Source: Cyanoderma ruficeps (taxonomy: Eukaryota > Chordata > Aves > Passeriformes > Timaliidae). Taken from it: a DNA stretch of 64,000 nt. The notes under the pieces are model-generated. The model was not told the DNA's origin, ran no database searches, and was given only the letters and a program-made list of their open reading frames with translations. Made by a program: the position numbers and the translations under genes. Numbering within the stretch: position 1 is the stretch's first letter; each line of letters starts with the position of its first letter. The stretch covers positions 2,953,485 to 3,017,484 of the forward strand of contig VZDJ01000301.1 of the NCBI GenBank assembly GCA_008694505.1, in the 5' to 3' direction. Below are positions 15,101 to 26,100 of the stretch, in pieces.

Positions 15101-18100
15101 CTAAGCAGACCAACCTAGCCCAGCAAAGGTTGAGAATTCGGCTCCTGCCTTGCTAGCTCTGCTCTCCTGAACCACCCTGAGATCCTGCCATATGCTGGGG
15201 GTGTTCTTCAGGAACAATCTTTATTCAGGCCATGCCTAAGCCAGGTCATAATAGAAGCTACACAGCTGAGTTTTGTACAACACTTGGAGTATCCAGGGAA
15301 GCTTTGAACCTAAAATCCTATTGAATGGAATTACCAATAAGTGACAGCAGAAGCCTTGACACCACAGTATTTATCAAGCCTAATACAATAATCTTGTATT
15401 GAATGCACCTTCGTGTACCAACACACGCTTCCAAAAGCAAAGAGTAAACTAGGAAATTCAGACAAAATGTCTCAGGGCTCTAAACATGTTGACTTTGAAA
15501 TTCGTTAACCTTCATTCTCAAAAACAACTGAAACACAGATTTTGTTTATGGAACAGCTTGCTTGTCGTCTGTGGTTCAGAGCACAACTTACTATTCCTTA
15601 TCACTAGGATACAAATTTCAAAAACTAATAACCATCTCCGTGTCCCAAGACATCAGAACCCCTCCCCCCTCCCCATATATGTGAATTTTCAGTTGCTTCA
15701 AGCTCAGTTCACCAGTAGTTTAGGATAGATGCAGTAAATATTTCTGGCAACTCTCAGAGCTGTACAGTGAGTTTCTGAAACAGCCATAGAGCACAATGTC
15801 TCCAGCACTGATACAGAACAACACTATAACAGAAAAAATATTGCAAGATTTCCTTCACTGATAGCTAATCTGTTCCTTATACACGTCTGGCCATGAGCAG
15901 GCTGATTTAGGAATCTGCTCTGAAGCAACCCACAGTAGTCAAAGACAATATCAGCATGTGGTCAGAGCTGAGGTTTTATAACGTGGTTCAGACTTAGACA
16001 GAAGATGGCTGTGCACTAAGGAAGGCAGTCAAGTTCAAATGGAAGTGGTGAATTATCCAGAATATCAATGTTCCCTCCTCTAGAAAATGTCTCTGCACAG
16101 TCACAGATTTCACCTTTTCGTTCCTCCTGTTAAGTGGAAGTCTTCTCTGATACCATCAACCCTCCTCCAAGTGTCAGATAAGCTTTTGATACACGACTGG
16201 CTGTGGATATGCTCCTTTCTCATATGGTGATGTGTACATCTAGGCATGGAGGGCAAGCTAGAGATACCCCTTCCTCAGTGTGGTTAGAGGATCATCTTAA
16301 AGCATACACCAGCAAACAATTCTAGGATCTTCTATCAAGGGATCCTTGACAGAACCAGTTGATTCTGTGTTCACTCTGTCAGTGACTGGTTTACTAACAG
16401 AGCTTCAATGGTAAAACAACTTCACAAAACATGATCATAACCAACATATTCAGTTCTTCGGGGATATCACGGAATTAATGCATCTTTACAAAGTACCATG
16501 AATGTTTGCTTCTGCACCTAGTCTAATTGCATTCAAAGTTTTCAGATAATAGAACTGCTTTCATTTGACTTGGAAAAGTAAAAAAATAAGTGTTTATTTG
16601 GTTATGAAAATACGCAATCATCTGGAAAAATGCAGACACATGCAGCAGCTTCAGCTACAAACAGCTTTATAGTTAAGCTGTCTAGGACTGCTCTAAGCAT
16701 GGAGTGCAAAGGCAGAAGTACCCAGGCTACATTCACACCCCTATTTTTAACCTGTTGTTCAGTTGACTCAGACACTCAGATGCTTCAGAGAGGTTGAGGC
16801 AGAATTGATCTATTTAAATACTCAGTGATAAATCACTTCAAAGCTATCAGTGCTTGAAGGATTTACATCAATTCCAGCAAGTTACGATCACATTCCCTGC
16901 TGTCTTTGGCAAAAGATGTCAGAGACAAACCTGAAAAACAAGAGATCAAGGTAAGGACAGAAATATTAGTAGGGCTTCTGATAGCTAAAGTTAGCAACAC
17001 ATTTCCTGCATGTTTGAAGCCATCTCTACAGTTTCCTGGCTGGTGCCTTGAAATGCAGCAATTTGCACTTGAAATTTACCACAGACGCAGTCATTACCCT
17101 TCAGCAGCAAGAACTTAATGCTGAGCAGTACATTCTGGCCAGAACCAACCACAGTTTGGAGTACAGTTTGTAAGTAAGTGCCGTAGCATCGTTAACATAG
17201 GAACTCAAATTCCAAGAATTGAGTTCTCATAACCTCTGTATATCGTAGAAGCAGCTTGTTCTTATATCCTCCTCTATTGTAAATGTAATGGAAAGCTAAA
17301 TTCATTGCCTGCTATTCCACTAAATAAACACAAAATCTACATTTGAGACAAGCCTATTCCAAAAGCATTTCAAGAACAAATTATTTCTCTTCCTTGTCTG
17401 TCATTTTATAGTGTATTTCATGGACACAGTGGGGTCTGTCCTGCCCAGGACACACTGCTTCCATGAAAAGCTACCTACAATTACTTCAGCTGAAAGACAC
17501 AGGCACATTCTGAGAACAGAAAGTCCTGCAGGTGTAAGTACAAATCAATATCTCAAAACATCCCTTTATTATTACTCACTGGTCATGTAACAGCTTTTAC
17601 AGATGAAGATCACTCACTGTAGTGCTAGGCAGCAAGTGTCCCTACAAGTTCCCCAGCAGAGGCATGTCCCCACATAAAATAAGCCCAATTAGTACAGTAC
17701 TATGCAGGGGGAACATGTAGTTAAGACTCTTTTGTAAGCTGCATTAAGGTCTCCAAAGACTTAAAAAACAATTGTTATCAGAACACACTGCAGACACTTA
17801 TTCATGAGGTGAATATATCTATTCACAAGCTGAATAATTTTTTTCTTGAATTTCAGTTCCAAAGTGCCTATTTTGAAGGTCCATATTTCTATAGCAACAT
17901 TCCCATTAAGCACCAGGAAATGTTGGATTAGACCTACTTATATTGCAGAATTATTTCAATTATGATTCCAGGAAGCCTATTTGAAAAGCTCCTGTCTTTC
18001 AAAGATGTGATCTTTCAAGCTGTGACCAAGCAGCATTTAAGCTTCCAAGAAAAGAATTGCAAGCTCTTTTTCACTATTGTCATGATCACACTTCTGGTAG

Positions 18101-21100
18101 TTTGAAACAGCATCCTTTCAGCAGGAAATAAACACAAGAATGGAGGTTTCAGAAAAGAAAATGGAAAGCTGAATATAACCTTTATGCAATGCAAAGAAGA
18201 GAGACATGAAAAAGCTCTGGGACCTTGGCTCAATAGCAAAACAGTTCTTTCACCTATAAAGATCATGATCAGAAAATCAACTAGACTTGTCTGCTTCAAG
18301 TTAAGAATGATGCAGAAAATGCAGCAATATAGGCAACAAAAAACCCCAATGAGTCATATTATTGATCAGCCAAATGTACTCGTAGCCCTGCCAGAAGTGA
18401 TCATCACCACCAGCTATGAACCAGTGGCACTCAACTACTTTCCCCAGAGCATATGGGATTCTACCTCACCCTACAAGGGAGCACCACGCCAGCAAGAAGT
18501 CTACCTCATGCAGTAAAAGTCTGCTGCAAAACAGTCTCAGACTTGCAATCCACAAAGACCTGAAGTTAGTAGTGAAATAACAGCCTACACCTGCTTGCAG
18601 CTTGCTCCTGGCAATACAGATCATGCTTACAGCTTAGTTATTTTCTGGTCAACCTAGTTCAATCTAATTCTGAGCCAGATTTTCTACAAGAAATTTGAGA
18701 GACAACATCTCTACTGATGGTACACTGGACTCTCTTGTCCAAATGACAGAGATCCATTATAGCTTATCCCTCTATCTGAACTGCTGTGGTCCTACCCTTC
18801 CTCAGCATATCAGCCCTCTGTTGTGTCGTGTCACCAGTCATGCCAAGTCAATTTAGGCATCTAACCCAATCCAGGTTCCATAAAAAATAAAGTGGCAAAG
18901 GACAGCATTCCTTCTCTTCCCTTGAAACATCATTTTCTTCTACCATTTTCTTACATGCAGAGGGAAAGTGCTTAACCAAACAGACAAAGCTCAGCCTTAT
19001 GAAAGGGAAGTCTTTGCTCTTCCCTAAGCCAAGTATGCTGCTGCAACCAGAGCTTGTTTCAACTAGAAAGGCAAAAACTTGGTACACAAACATGAATGCC
19101 TAACTTAGATAAGGTGTTATGAATACAGTTCCTTTTACTTAACCTCAGTATTCTGCAAGCAAGCAGGATTTAATCTCAGTGACATGTAGCAAAAAATGCA
19201 GAGCTGTTTGTGTCTCTGGACTACACATCCCCGAGCTGCAAGGCTAGCAAAACAAAAATGGTACCAATGTCTAAGCTAGCAATTAACACAACCATAGTAT
19301 ACTGAACAAGATAACTACCAGGTAAAGTGGGCAACCTATCAGAACCAGAAGATTTCATTAGCAAAACAAGTTCGTTCTTCTACTCAAAGAGAACAAACCA
19401 GGTAAAGTTCAAGGTATAAACTTGGGTAAGTCCTTTTCTAACATCAATAGTCACACGTTTACAGAACCCCTGTTTTGCAATCAATTATCTGTGTGTACTA
19501 CCCTGTTGTCACAGGCAGCATATCAAATAGTATTGGTAGAAGGGTAAAAAAGACCAGCAACAGATTTAAGCTGACCTGAAGCTGTCTCAGTTGGAGATTT
19601 TCATGCCAGGCTGTACAGACATGCAGGACTTGACTTACTTTCTCCACAAAAGAAAAAAAAAAAAACAACAAACCACAAAAGCACCCACAAATATGCTGGT
19701 TTCATGATTTCATTTAATTAAAAATTTACAGGTAAGATAAGGATTGTTTCATTTTAAAGTTAAACCCTGATTAGATGATACAGACCAAAGAGAGAACATG
19801 CACTGATTACTGCTGAACTCCACTGCCACTGGTCAGGAAACAGAGCTGCCTGCCAATGGCATCACTGTTGTCACCAGTAACGTGACAGAGCAGATTTGCT
19901 ACTGGACAGGGTAGGGTCGGTGGCAAGCCTATGACATCAACATAATAAAGGCTGTTAAAAATCTCCACCATGACTCCGGAGGGCTCTTGGTTCTGCATCA
20001 GTGCCTGCTCTAATGCAATCAGACACTACCTTGCTCCAACACCGTCAGCAGCACTGTGCTGAGTCATAGAGCCTGTGGGGACACTGGAGCTGCAGGGCCT
20101 GCGAGCGCTCGCTGCACTCAGCCTGCTGCAGAGCTGAGCTCTCCAATCCCAAAACACAGCAGTGCAGTACTGGGAACCCCTCAAACCCCGTGGAACGAGG
20201 GAAGCCTTTGGCTGAAATACAGAGTATCACAGCATCTACTATAACACAGCGAAGATTAAGTCTTTTTAGAGATCTTCACAATTCCTCCATACAAATAAAG
20301 CAAGTTCCCCTATTTCCAACCCTCTCACAGCAGCACTGTCACAGGCAATCTGTGTGGAATGACCAGCAGCACATCTGTAAGGAACTCATCATTGCAAAAA
20401 TCAGACAGAAGCACTATTAACTTTATTTATTTGTCTTCAGAAAAATCTACAATGTGTGTGTGTGTATATATACATCAGTCCTTGGAGTATTTCAGAAAAG
20501 GTCAAGAACAGGATATGCAAGAAAATATTAGCTGCTCTGAATGCTAGCACTGAAATATCTTTAACCTTCTTCAGCTGGCAAGGCTTATTGGTTTCTGACC
20601 ATATCTTGCACCAGTGTGGGTGTTTCCATTTCTCTGAACCTTTTTTTTCCCCTATAGCACTAGGTAGTATATGCACTCTTCCCAGTGAAAACAAGCTCTA
20701 AATATTAGAAGCCCTGAACAATGACAGGCTAGCTCTAAGCCAGTAGTTATTTCGAGACCTAGCTCTCAAAATAAACTAGAATTACGACAGTATCTCACCA
20801 TGTTAAATACACAGATGTTCAAGAAACTGTTCAATAATAATTACTTTCATCTGAGGAGAAAAGTAAAACAGTCATGCTACTAGAGCAAGCTAGACATCTG
20901 TTTTAGAAAATTAATCCTTGAAACAACCACAGCATGATTAAGAGTTTTTTCAGCTGTCAACACTGAATGATGCATGATTTGCACCGAGTTCTTCACTGCT
21001 CTTGCTTGGTTGTAATGATTCTCTAAACATAAAGGTTTAAAAAATTTCCTTGATTCACATCAATATCTGAACACTAGAAAAAAGTTTTGTTCAAATGTTT

Positions 21101-21444
21101 CCAAAAGCCACATTGAAAAGTGAAAAACGCTTAATAGGTGCTCAGATCTGTTACCAAAATAGCTACGGCACCCCTTGCAATGACCTCTTCCACACAATAG
21201 GCAATACTCATTATTGACCTTCAATGCAGCAAATCTATATACAGCTGGCACAGCAAAAAGACCACTGCATGCAATTTAATAAGCATAAAGACTGCAAAAT
21301 GAAAAAGAAACTGACCTTAAGTTTAGAATGCTGATAATTAGACTCTTCCTGCTCTTCATGCTGCACTGAGTCAGCTCTCTCCCTCACACTTCTATACCCA
21401 GGACTGGGTATAATGTACTCTTTTCCTATGTCGATGTCTTTCAT
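8..21444 (-). CDS. ABCC5: ABCC5 (MRP5) ATP-binding cassette transporter, 5' part of gene (residues 1-432)
   Basis: Eight coding exons on the minus strand join in frame to 432 codons that closely match the N-terminal third of ABCC5/MRP5 (human about 1,437 residues). The family exports organic anions such as cGMP, cAMP, nucleotide analogues and folates across the plasma membrane. Seen here: a short variable N-terminus opening MKDIDIGKEYIIPSPGYRSV, the lasso segment with HQHPVDNAGLF near residue 97, and probable membrane helices of the first transmembrane domain at about 170-194, 215-238, 293-315, 317-335 and 400-424. As in other short MRPs there is no extra N-terminal TMD0. Helix 6 and both nucleotide-binding domains lie beyond position 1. 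The ATG at 21,442-21,444 is the homologous start, has A at -3, and no ATG occurs in the candidate exon 1. Every intron is GT-AG. The gene is cut only by the window edge; no frameshift or premature stop was seen. Confidence 0.97.
157..650 (-). other. ABCC5: ABCC5 intron 8
   Basis: A 494-bp intron; nothing recognised apart from splice sites. Confidence 0.9.
651..798 (-). CDS. ABCC5: ABCC5 exon 8 (residues 334-383)
   Basis: Acceptor TTGTTTCAG|ATGTTT and donor GTTCAGA|GTGAGT. It encodes MFVSRLTAYFRRKCVATTDE followed by RVQKMNEVLNYIKFIKMYAW, the cytosolic extension of helices 4/5. Lys383 is split with exon 9. Confidence 0.98.
799..2067 (-). other. ABCC5: ABCC5 intron 7
   Basis: A 1.27-kb intron. 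I see no additional exon, repeat family or RNA gene. Confidence 0.85.
2068..2241 (-). CDS. ABCC5: ABCC5 exon 7 (residues 276-333)
   Basis: Acceptor TTTTTCAG|CTCATA and donor GCAATG|GTGAGT; 58 codons, phase 0. It encodes LINVCSNDGQRMFEAAAVGS followed by helices 3 and 4 around GGPIVAILGMVYNVIILGPT. The intron separating it from exon 6 is only 112 bp. Confidence 0.98.
2354..2587 (-). CDS. ABCC5: ABCC5 exon 6 (residues 198-275)
   Basis: Acceptor TTCCTGTAG|GCATTC and donor GGAGAG|GTAAGC; 78 codons, phase 0 at both ends. It encodes FVVKHLLEYTQQSESNLQYS, transmembrane helix 2 (about 215-238), then RTGVRLRGAV and KKILKLKNIKEKSLGE, the long cytosolic extension between helices 2 and 3 that couples to the nucleotide-binding domains. 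Confidence 0.98.
2588..7253 (-). other. ABCC5: ABCC5 intron 5 (4.7 kb)
   Basis: No coding exon or intact mobile element was recognised. Its first bases extend the exon 5 frame to a stop at 7,161. A minus-strand AATAAA lies at 6,853-6,858, too common by chance to prove an alternative 3' end. Confidence 0.8.
7254..7401 (-). CDS. ABCC5: ABCC5 exon 5 (residues 148-197, first helix of TMD1)
   Basis: Acceptor TTTTTATTAG|GCTGG and donor GGACCA|GTAAGT, ending in phase 0. It encodes LERLWQEELK and then the amphipathic-to-hydrophobic stretch VVWIFCRTRLILSIVSLMI. This is transmembrane helix 1, ending AGFSGP. Reading past the donor keeps the frame open for 30 more codons to a stop at 7,161-7,163. Confidence 0.97.
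7402..8120 (-). other. ABCC5: ABCC5 intron 4
   Basis: A 719-bp intron. AT-rich; I see no exon, repeat family or RNA gene in it. Confidence 0.85.
8121..8276 (-). CDS. ABCC5: ABCC5 exon 4 (residues 96-148, lasso motif)
   Basis: Acceptor TTCTTTTAG|ACACC and donor AGAAG|GTAAAG. It encodes HQHPVDNAGLFSSMTFSWL and then the conserved VWSLSRHESSDVNC. This is the lasso/elbow region that precedes TMD1 in short MRP transporters. It completes Lys96 and splits Arg148. Confidence 0.97.
8524..8681 (-). CDS. ABCC5: ABCC5 exon 3 (residues 44-96)
   Basis: It begins in phase 0 after GTAAAAGCAG with IECQDALEAAARAEGLPLD and ends TTCCAA|GTACGT, splitting Lys96. It matches the human segment ECQDALETAARAEGLSLD onward, part of the cytosolic N-terminal tail. 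The length of 158 bp keeps the frame with both neighbours. Confidence 0.96.
19653..19665. repeat. Poly-A tract in ABCC5 intron 2
   Basis: Thirteen A residues. No retroposon body is recognisable next to it. Confidence 0.85.
20453..20472. repeat. TG/TA dinucleotide microsatellite
   Basis: About six TG units run into TATATATA inside ABCC5 intron 2. Confidence 0.85.
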
Positions 21445-21447
21445 CTT
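21316..21447 (-). CDS. ABCC5: ABCC5 exon 2 (first coding exon, residues 1-43)
   Basis: The acceptor TTTACAG|AAG precedes ATG at 21,444, and the donor CTTAAG|GTCAGT follows 21,316. The exon encodes exactly 43 residues and ends in phase 0. The first 23 residues are nearly invariant in the family. The next 20 (an acidic, His- and Gln-rich stretch) differ strongly from human while keeping the same length, as expected for a disordered cytosolic tail. Confidence 0.95.
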
Positions 21448-22653
21448 CTGTAAACGCCAGGGTTTACACGTATATTTTCACCTCAAGTATCTGAAAAATA
21501 ACAAAATTCCTCTTCATTACGTGCCATGCTCAGTACACCAGTTACTTTTAGTCACCTATTTTGAAAATTTAGTTTTGAAATCAAAATCAGTAAGCAATCA
21601 TAAATGAGTTATATTACAACAGGACTGTAACAACATGACTTTCAAAGTCTACACAAGACTAACTTCTCATGAACTAGTTTAAACATACCCTGAGGTAATC
21701 AAATAGTACAATGATCCTCAATGCACTAGAGTGCTGTCATACTTCCTCCCTTAGATCTCTAAAACACAATTATGCAATCTGACAGATTAAAGTAATAGCC
21801 ACAGCACTTAGCTGAAATCCTTAGAAACTTGACTGGAAAGATCAAATCCCCAAAATCGTTTGTAAAGACTCGGAAATTGGATCTATCCAATAATTTATCA
21901 GTATAAAGTTTTGCAAAACCAATCTTTTTAGAGAGATCACTCGATAAAATTAGTCAGTACAAACACTCTAGAGAAAACTACATCCCTTCTCTATAGCATT
22001 GCTCACTTCTCCATAGGCTTGAGCTATAATTAAGTACAGACAGGCACAGGAATGAGTCACACCTTCAGTGCTGCAGGTTTCCACTCAGTCTATCGAACTG
22101 CACTGAAAGGTCAGAAGAGCAGAGTCCATAAGACAAAAATCACTCCCCACTGCGAGACTCCGCTTTATTTCATTCTGCAACCCGCTCTCAACTAAGGCGA
22201 TGGGAGATGCCTGGTTGCGCTACGCTGGTCAGACTGCACCAGCAGCTCTGCCGGGGTGCGCGGGGCTGCCACGGCTCAGCCGCTGCAGCATCGCCGCCTT
22301 CGCCGCCGCGGACACCGCGGGGCTGAGGATGCTGCACCCACGGGCACCGCGTGCCTCCCGCGGCGGGGATGCGGAACAACCCCCCCGGCCGGAGCCCCTC
22401 TCCGCTCTTCCCCCGCCTCACGGTGTCTCCGCCGCACTGGCGTAAACACGGCAGCGGCCCCGCCCAGGGACAGGTGCCCCCCGGCTGCAGCCGAGGCGGG
22501 ACGGAGCGCGGCGGGAGGGGGGCACCGCGCAGCCCCTTCACCGGGGCCCAGGTGAGGGGGCTGCTCGGCTGGGCTCCTGACAGGAGAGGGGACAGCAAAG
22601 CCGCCTCCTCACCACACAAAGGCTCGCCCGCCCCCGGTACCAGCCCCGCTCAC
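21448..22653 (-). other. ABCC5: ABCC5 intron 1
   Basis: The stretch between the candidate exon 1 donor and the exon 2 acceptor. Its distal part (from about 22,150) is inside the CpG island. I see no coding exon or recognisable repeat in the remainder. Confidence 0.6.
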
Positions 22654-22700
22654 CTCAGCCCGCCGACGGCCCCGCCGCAGCTTCTCCACTCCGCGGCCGC
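22654..22700 (-). other. ABCC5: ABCC5 probable non-coding exon 1 (5'UTR)
   Basis: A strong donor, GGCTGAG|GTGAGC on the minus strand, puts the exon end at 22,654. Splicing it to the acceptor at 21,447 gives a leader ending GCTGAG-AAG-ATG with no upstream ATG. The 5' end near 22,690-22,700 is inferred from a TATA-like CTATAAG about 25-30 bases upstream and is not certain. Human ABCC5 also has a non-coding first exon. Confidence 0.6.
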
Positions 22701-22717
22701 AAACCCAAACAACGCCG

Positions 22718-22723
22718 CTTATA
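22718..22723 (-). promoter_or_regulatory. ABCC5: TATA-like element of ABCC5
   Basis: The minus strand reads CGCTATAAGCG. If used, it would place transcription start near 22,690, upstream of the candidate exon 1 donor. A TATA-like box inside a CpG island is uncommon, so this is tentative. Confidence 0.4.
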
Positions 22724-22741
22724 GCGGTTCCGGCGTCCCTA

Positions 22742-22753
22742 CTGCGCCTGCGG
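22742..22753. promoter_or_regulatory. NRF1-like site
   Basis: CTGCGCCTGCGG fits a relaxed NRF1 site (GCGCxTGCG) and lies about 20-35 bases upstream of the TATA-like element, a usual position in CpG-island promoters. Confidence 0.45.
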
Positions 22754-22791
22754 GTGGGCGCTGCGGCGGCCGCTCCTTCCCGGCGCCCCAC

Positions 22792-22803
22792 GGGAGATGT
22801 AGT
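22792..22803 (-). promoter_or_regulatory. ACTACAnnTCCC element, minus orientation (GFY / THAP11-ZNF143 type)
   Basis: The minus strand reads ACTACATCTCCC, matching the GFY core ACTACAnnTCCC known from housekeeping promoters bound by THAP11, ZNF143 and HCFC1. It points toward ABCC5. Confidence 0.6.
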
Positions 22804-22844
22804 CCACTCCTCAGAGCTGGACACTCTTTGACTGCTGACATTGA

Positions 22845-22856
22845 ACTACATTTCCC
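22845..22856 (+). promoter_or_regulatory. ACTACAnnTCCC element, plus orientation (GFY / THAP11-ZNF143 type)
   Basis: ACTACATTTCCC on the plus strand, 41 bases from the oppositely oriented copy. It points away from ABCC5, toward the rest of the CpG island, and may support a divergent transcript. Confidence 0.6.
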
Positions 22857-23082
22857 TCAAGGCCCCGCGCGGGCCAGCTCCGTTTGGCCGTGCCCCCGTC
22901 CCTCCGCGCCCCGCCCAGCCCCGTCCCGCCGCCCCTGCCGCAGCGTGGGGGGTCTGGAACGTTCGCCGCCCGCCAGGGCGGCCCCGCGGTGGGGCGGGCG
23001 CACCGGGGCGTCGCTCACGGCTCCGCACTGGGCCACTGCATCTCTCCGCTCCGCTCCTCGCCGCTCGGGAGGGCGGCAGCGC

Positions 23083-23147
23083 AATGCAATGCAATGCAGT
23101 GCAGTTTAATGCAATGCAGCACAACGCAGTGCCGTGCTGAGCCATGC
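23083..23147 (+). repeat. Imperfect AATGC pentanucleotide tandem array
   Basis: Thirteen consecutive 5-base units stay in register: AATGC x3, AGTGC, AGTTT, AATGC x2, AGCAC, AACGC, AGTGC, CGTGC, TGAGC, CATGC. The array sits inside the CpG island, about 230 bases beyond the plus-oriented GFY element. Confidence 0.8.
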
Positions 23148-26100
23148 CGTACCGGGCGGTATCGTACAGTGCGGGAAGGACGGATACTTCCACCGAGCCA
23201 GTGCCGGTGGAAAGAATTGGGGTTCCCTCTGTTCGGACACCGCACAGAGAGCCGAAGGGCTCTCGGTGGTGGAGCGGGCGGGGGAGATCTCGGTTCCCCC
23301 CGTCGCGACGCTCCCGGCAGCGGGGCCTGCCGCAGGGCGCTGCCCGGTTTGCAGAGGCGGAGCGGCTGCCAGTGTGGCGGACAGAGGAGTGGCGGTCTCG
23401 GTGTGCTCCCCGCCCGCGGCTCGCACCAGCCTGTCACTCGCTGCCGGTTATCTACAGCCCCTCGGCCGGGGAAAGTGCGGCGTGCGCTTATCTGGGGCTT
23501 AACCTTGGCCGCAGCCGGGGCCGCAGTCAGTACCGGCTCCTGTGCGCAGGGCCGTGCCCCGGCAGCCACTGCCGCAGCCCGGAGACGCGCTTCCCAAGGA
23601 GCCGGGCGTGATTCCCTCGCCGAGCCCCAGCTGTGCCCTTCCAGCTCCCTCAGACCACCTAAAGGGTCAGGGAACTTGTCCCAGGGCTTTCACAGCCAAG
23701 CTTTTCCGGCTGAAAGGGATGGGAGCTGCGGCTCTATGTCCCTGTGTGGTGGTGGCTGAAGACCAACAATCCTGCTTCCCCAAAACTGTGTGACACAGGG
23801 TGTCCAGCCCCCGCCTCAGGGGAGTCAATGAAGGAGACGCTCACAGCTGTGCTTCCTCTCACAAAGGGCTGTAAATATCCTTAACAAACCCTGAGCTGTA
23901 GCTTCTCCCCTGCTGCGTTTAAATACCCTGTCCTCAGCTGACATCTTCCTTCCACCAGCCAGATTTGGCTGATGTCTCATTTAAGTGGTTTATGTAACGA
24001 GTGCCTGTTTGCACCGCAGTCCTTGCTCTCCTGTCAGGAATGTTTGTGAGAGCCAGTTTGATAGAAATGCTGAAATTAACTCAGGTAAAGAAGGGAGATG
24101 GGAATCTGAAAATAAAAGGGGACAAGAATATTCCTTCCAAGTCCACAAGCCAGAGGTACAGGTAAAAGGTGTGGCCATGTAAGTAACAATTCAAGGACAC
24201 CCTTAAGGTACAAGAGAATCCCTGCAGAGCTCCCTGACACACATGGTCACACATCCTGATGTGTGACCTCTGATTCTATTTCTGGAAAAAATGAGAATCA
24301 GCTCTGTTGCAGATGCTCTTAACATTTTGGGACAGGGGAACTGACTGACAGACATACCTTGCCCTAATATAGCAGCCAAGAACAAATGTAGCTGCTGCAT
24401 TTTTCTGCAGTCTCTTCCCCAGGGCTCGCAATCATACAGTTACAGATTGGTTGGACTGGCATTTTGTTGGGGAAGGCACTCAAGGTGCACTTCATCCTTT
24501 ATAAATGCTATGTCCCAGCAAAATGTGAATTTAAAGACAAAAGCCAGGAGACTTACTTCAGTAAGTCCCTGAACAGTCATTAAACTGACCTTTGTCTGTA
24601 CCAAACACTCTGGAATGTAGGGGTGAGTCAATGTCTAAATACTGAGCTCTGTAGTTAAAACACCATAAACAGAAAGGACAAAGCATGAATGATGGGGAAA
24701 ATTAAACTGTGTTAGAGTTTCAAGGTGAATCACTGATATTTTAGGGTATTGACCTGAAATTGTTCTGAGTGTAAGCATGTCTTTAGCCTCTGGGCTGTGG
24801 AGGCAAACAGAGCTGCTTTTTGGAGGTGGCTGGCCATTTTTTGAGCTGTTAACATGCTCTGCATCACATGCCTGGAAAGTAAGAATATAAACCTCTATTA
24901 TGCCGAATTCATTACAAAATGTGTTAGAAGGATGACCAGAGACAGTTGTTTAAGCCAAGGGAGCCTGACCCCTGCCTACACCTGTTCTGTCCTCTATTTC
25001 TCCAGTGCTGGAGGAGGTCTGAGAGTAAAAGGGAGGACATGAGTGCTAGTAGAAAACTGCTGGTATGTGGTGATGTGTACACTCCACTCAGCTCTGGGCA
25101 ATGGGCTGGCAGCAGCATCAGGAGTGTTTTCACACCTGTGGTCCTATGAGTACATTCTCCCTGAGTACGGTGGTGGGATGAAACACTTAAGTAGGCATAA
25201 CCCACTTTTTAGTGTGTCACAAGTCTCCTCCAGCGTTTGTTCTAAAGGCTATAAATGTACTGGTGCTACCAGCCAGAGGAGTTACATCTTTAGCTCCAGT
25301 GGCAGCAGCTAATGCTTTTAGTGCTGCAAGCCCTGGATTCATCCCTGAGGGATGGGAGCTGTTACATAAACAAGGCCTGTACAGTATTAAAACTTGCCCT
25401 GATTCAAGATCTGGGATTTGCTATAATCAGCCCTGACTGCAAAAGAAAAACATAGCCAGACCAAAGAGCCAGCAGCAGCTTCAAAGCTGCAGACCAGGGC
25501 AAGGAAGCAGCACCTGACAATTAGTTTCCTTAGGGGCGTCCAGGAGCTGCTCCCCTCCACCCAAAACAGCCATCAGCAACAAATCTTAAGCAATGGTTGA
25601 AACAAACTGATTTGAGCCATTGGAGTAGAAAATGGAGCATCTCCAGATTGATCAGGAAAACCAAGGTTCAGTTTGTGGGAGTGTTGGTCTTTGTTCATCT
25701 CTCTCTCTTATTACATCTTCCCTGTAGGACCTGAGGACCTGCTTCTGCCTTTTAGGGAACTGGAGCATGTACTGCCCAGGTGAATAAACTGAACTGAACC
25801 CCGGATGAAAACAGAGGAAGACTTCTCAGGACATCTGAGCTTGTGGAGCATGGCTGCACTCAGCACTCAGTGTTTGGCTTCATATCATTGCAATTAATAC
25901 CAGCCATGTGAAACCCTGTTACACACAGGGCTGGGAAGCAGAGAGTTTCTTATGTGCTGAAGGGATGCAAGTGCCTGGTGAGCCCCAAAGGCTCTGGCTG
26001 CAAAGGCTCGGTGAGTGACTAATGGGATGGTGCAGTCGGTGTTTTACTACTGGTAAAATATTGCAATGAGGCACTGAGATAAAACAGCTTTTCTCTTTGC

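Larger units (their letters stand above)
8682..21315 (-). other. ABCC5: ABCC5 intron 2 (12.6 kb), no gene recognised
   Basis: The largest intron in the window. It contains a poly-A tract at 19,653-19,665 and a short TG/TA repeat at 20,453-20,472. The open frames inside it, including one of 110 codons at 18,184-18,516 on the plus strand, match no family I know and lack supporting splice sites. I see no intact transposon or RNA gene. Confidence 0.7.
22190..23640. promoter_or_regulatory. ABCC5: CpG island at the ABCC5 5' end
   Basis: A GC- and CpG-dense stretch in otherwise AT-rich surroundings. It covers the ABCC5 promoter and exon 1 and continues about 900 bp upstream of the gene. Several long open frames on both strands in it are a by-product of high GC. 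Confidence 0.85.

Noticed and set aside
18184..18516. 110-codon plus-strand frame in ABCC5 intron 2
   Set aside because: No homology I recognise, antisense to the host gene, and no flanking splice or promoter signals.
19220..19231. A third ACTACAnnTCCC match in ABCC5 intron 2
   Set aside because: An isolated match outside any CpG island; one such match in 64 kb on either strand is plausible by chance.
22351..23759. Overlapping open frames of 115-291 codons in the ABCC5 CpG island, both strands
   Set aside because: Several frames are open at once, all Pro/Ala/Arg/Gly-rich, which is the signature of high GC rather than coding. No domain or splice structure is recognisable.
24430..24510. Weak resemblance to a CR1 3' end (TCATACAGTTACAGATTGGTTGG)
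   Set aside because: Only a short word resembles the CR1 terminus and the following sequence does not continue the consensus. Too weak to call without RepeatMasker.
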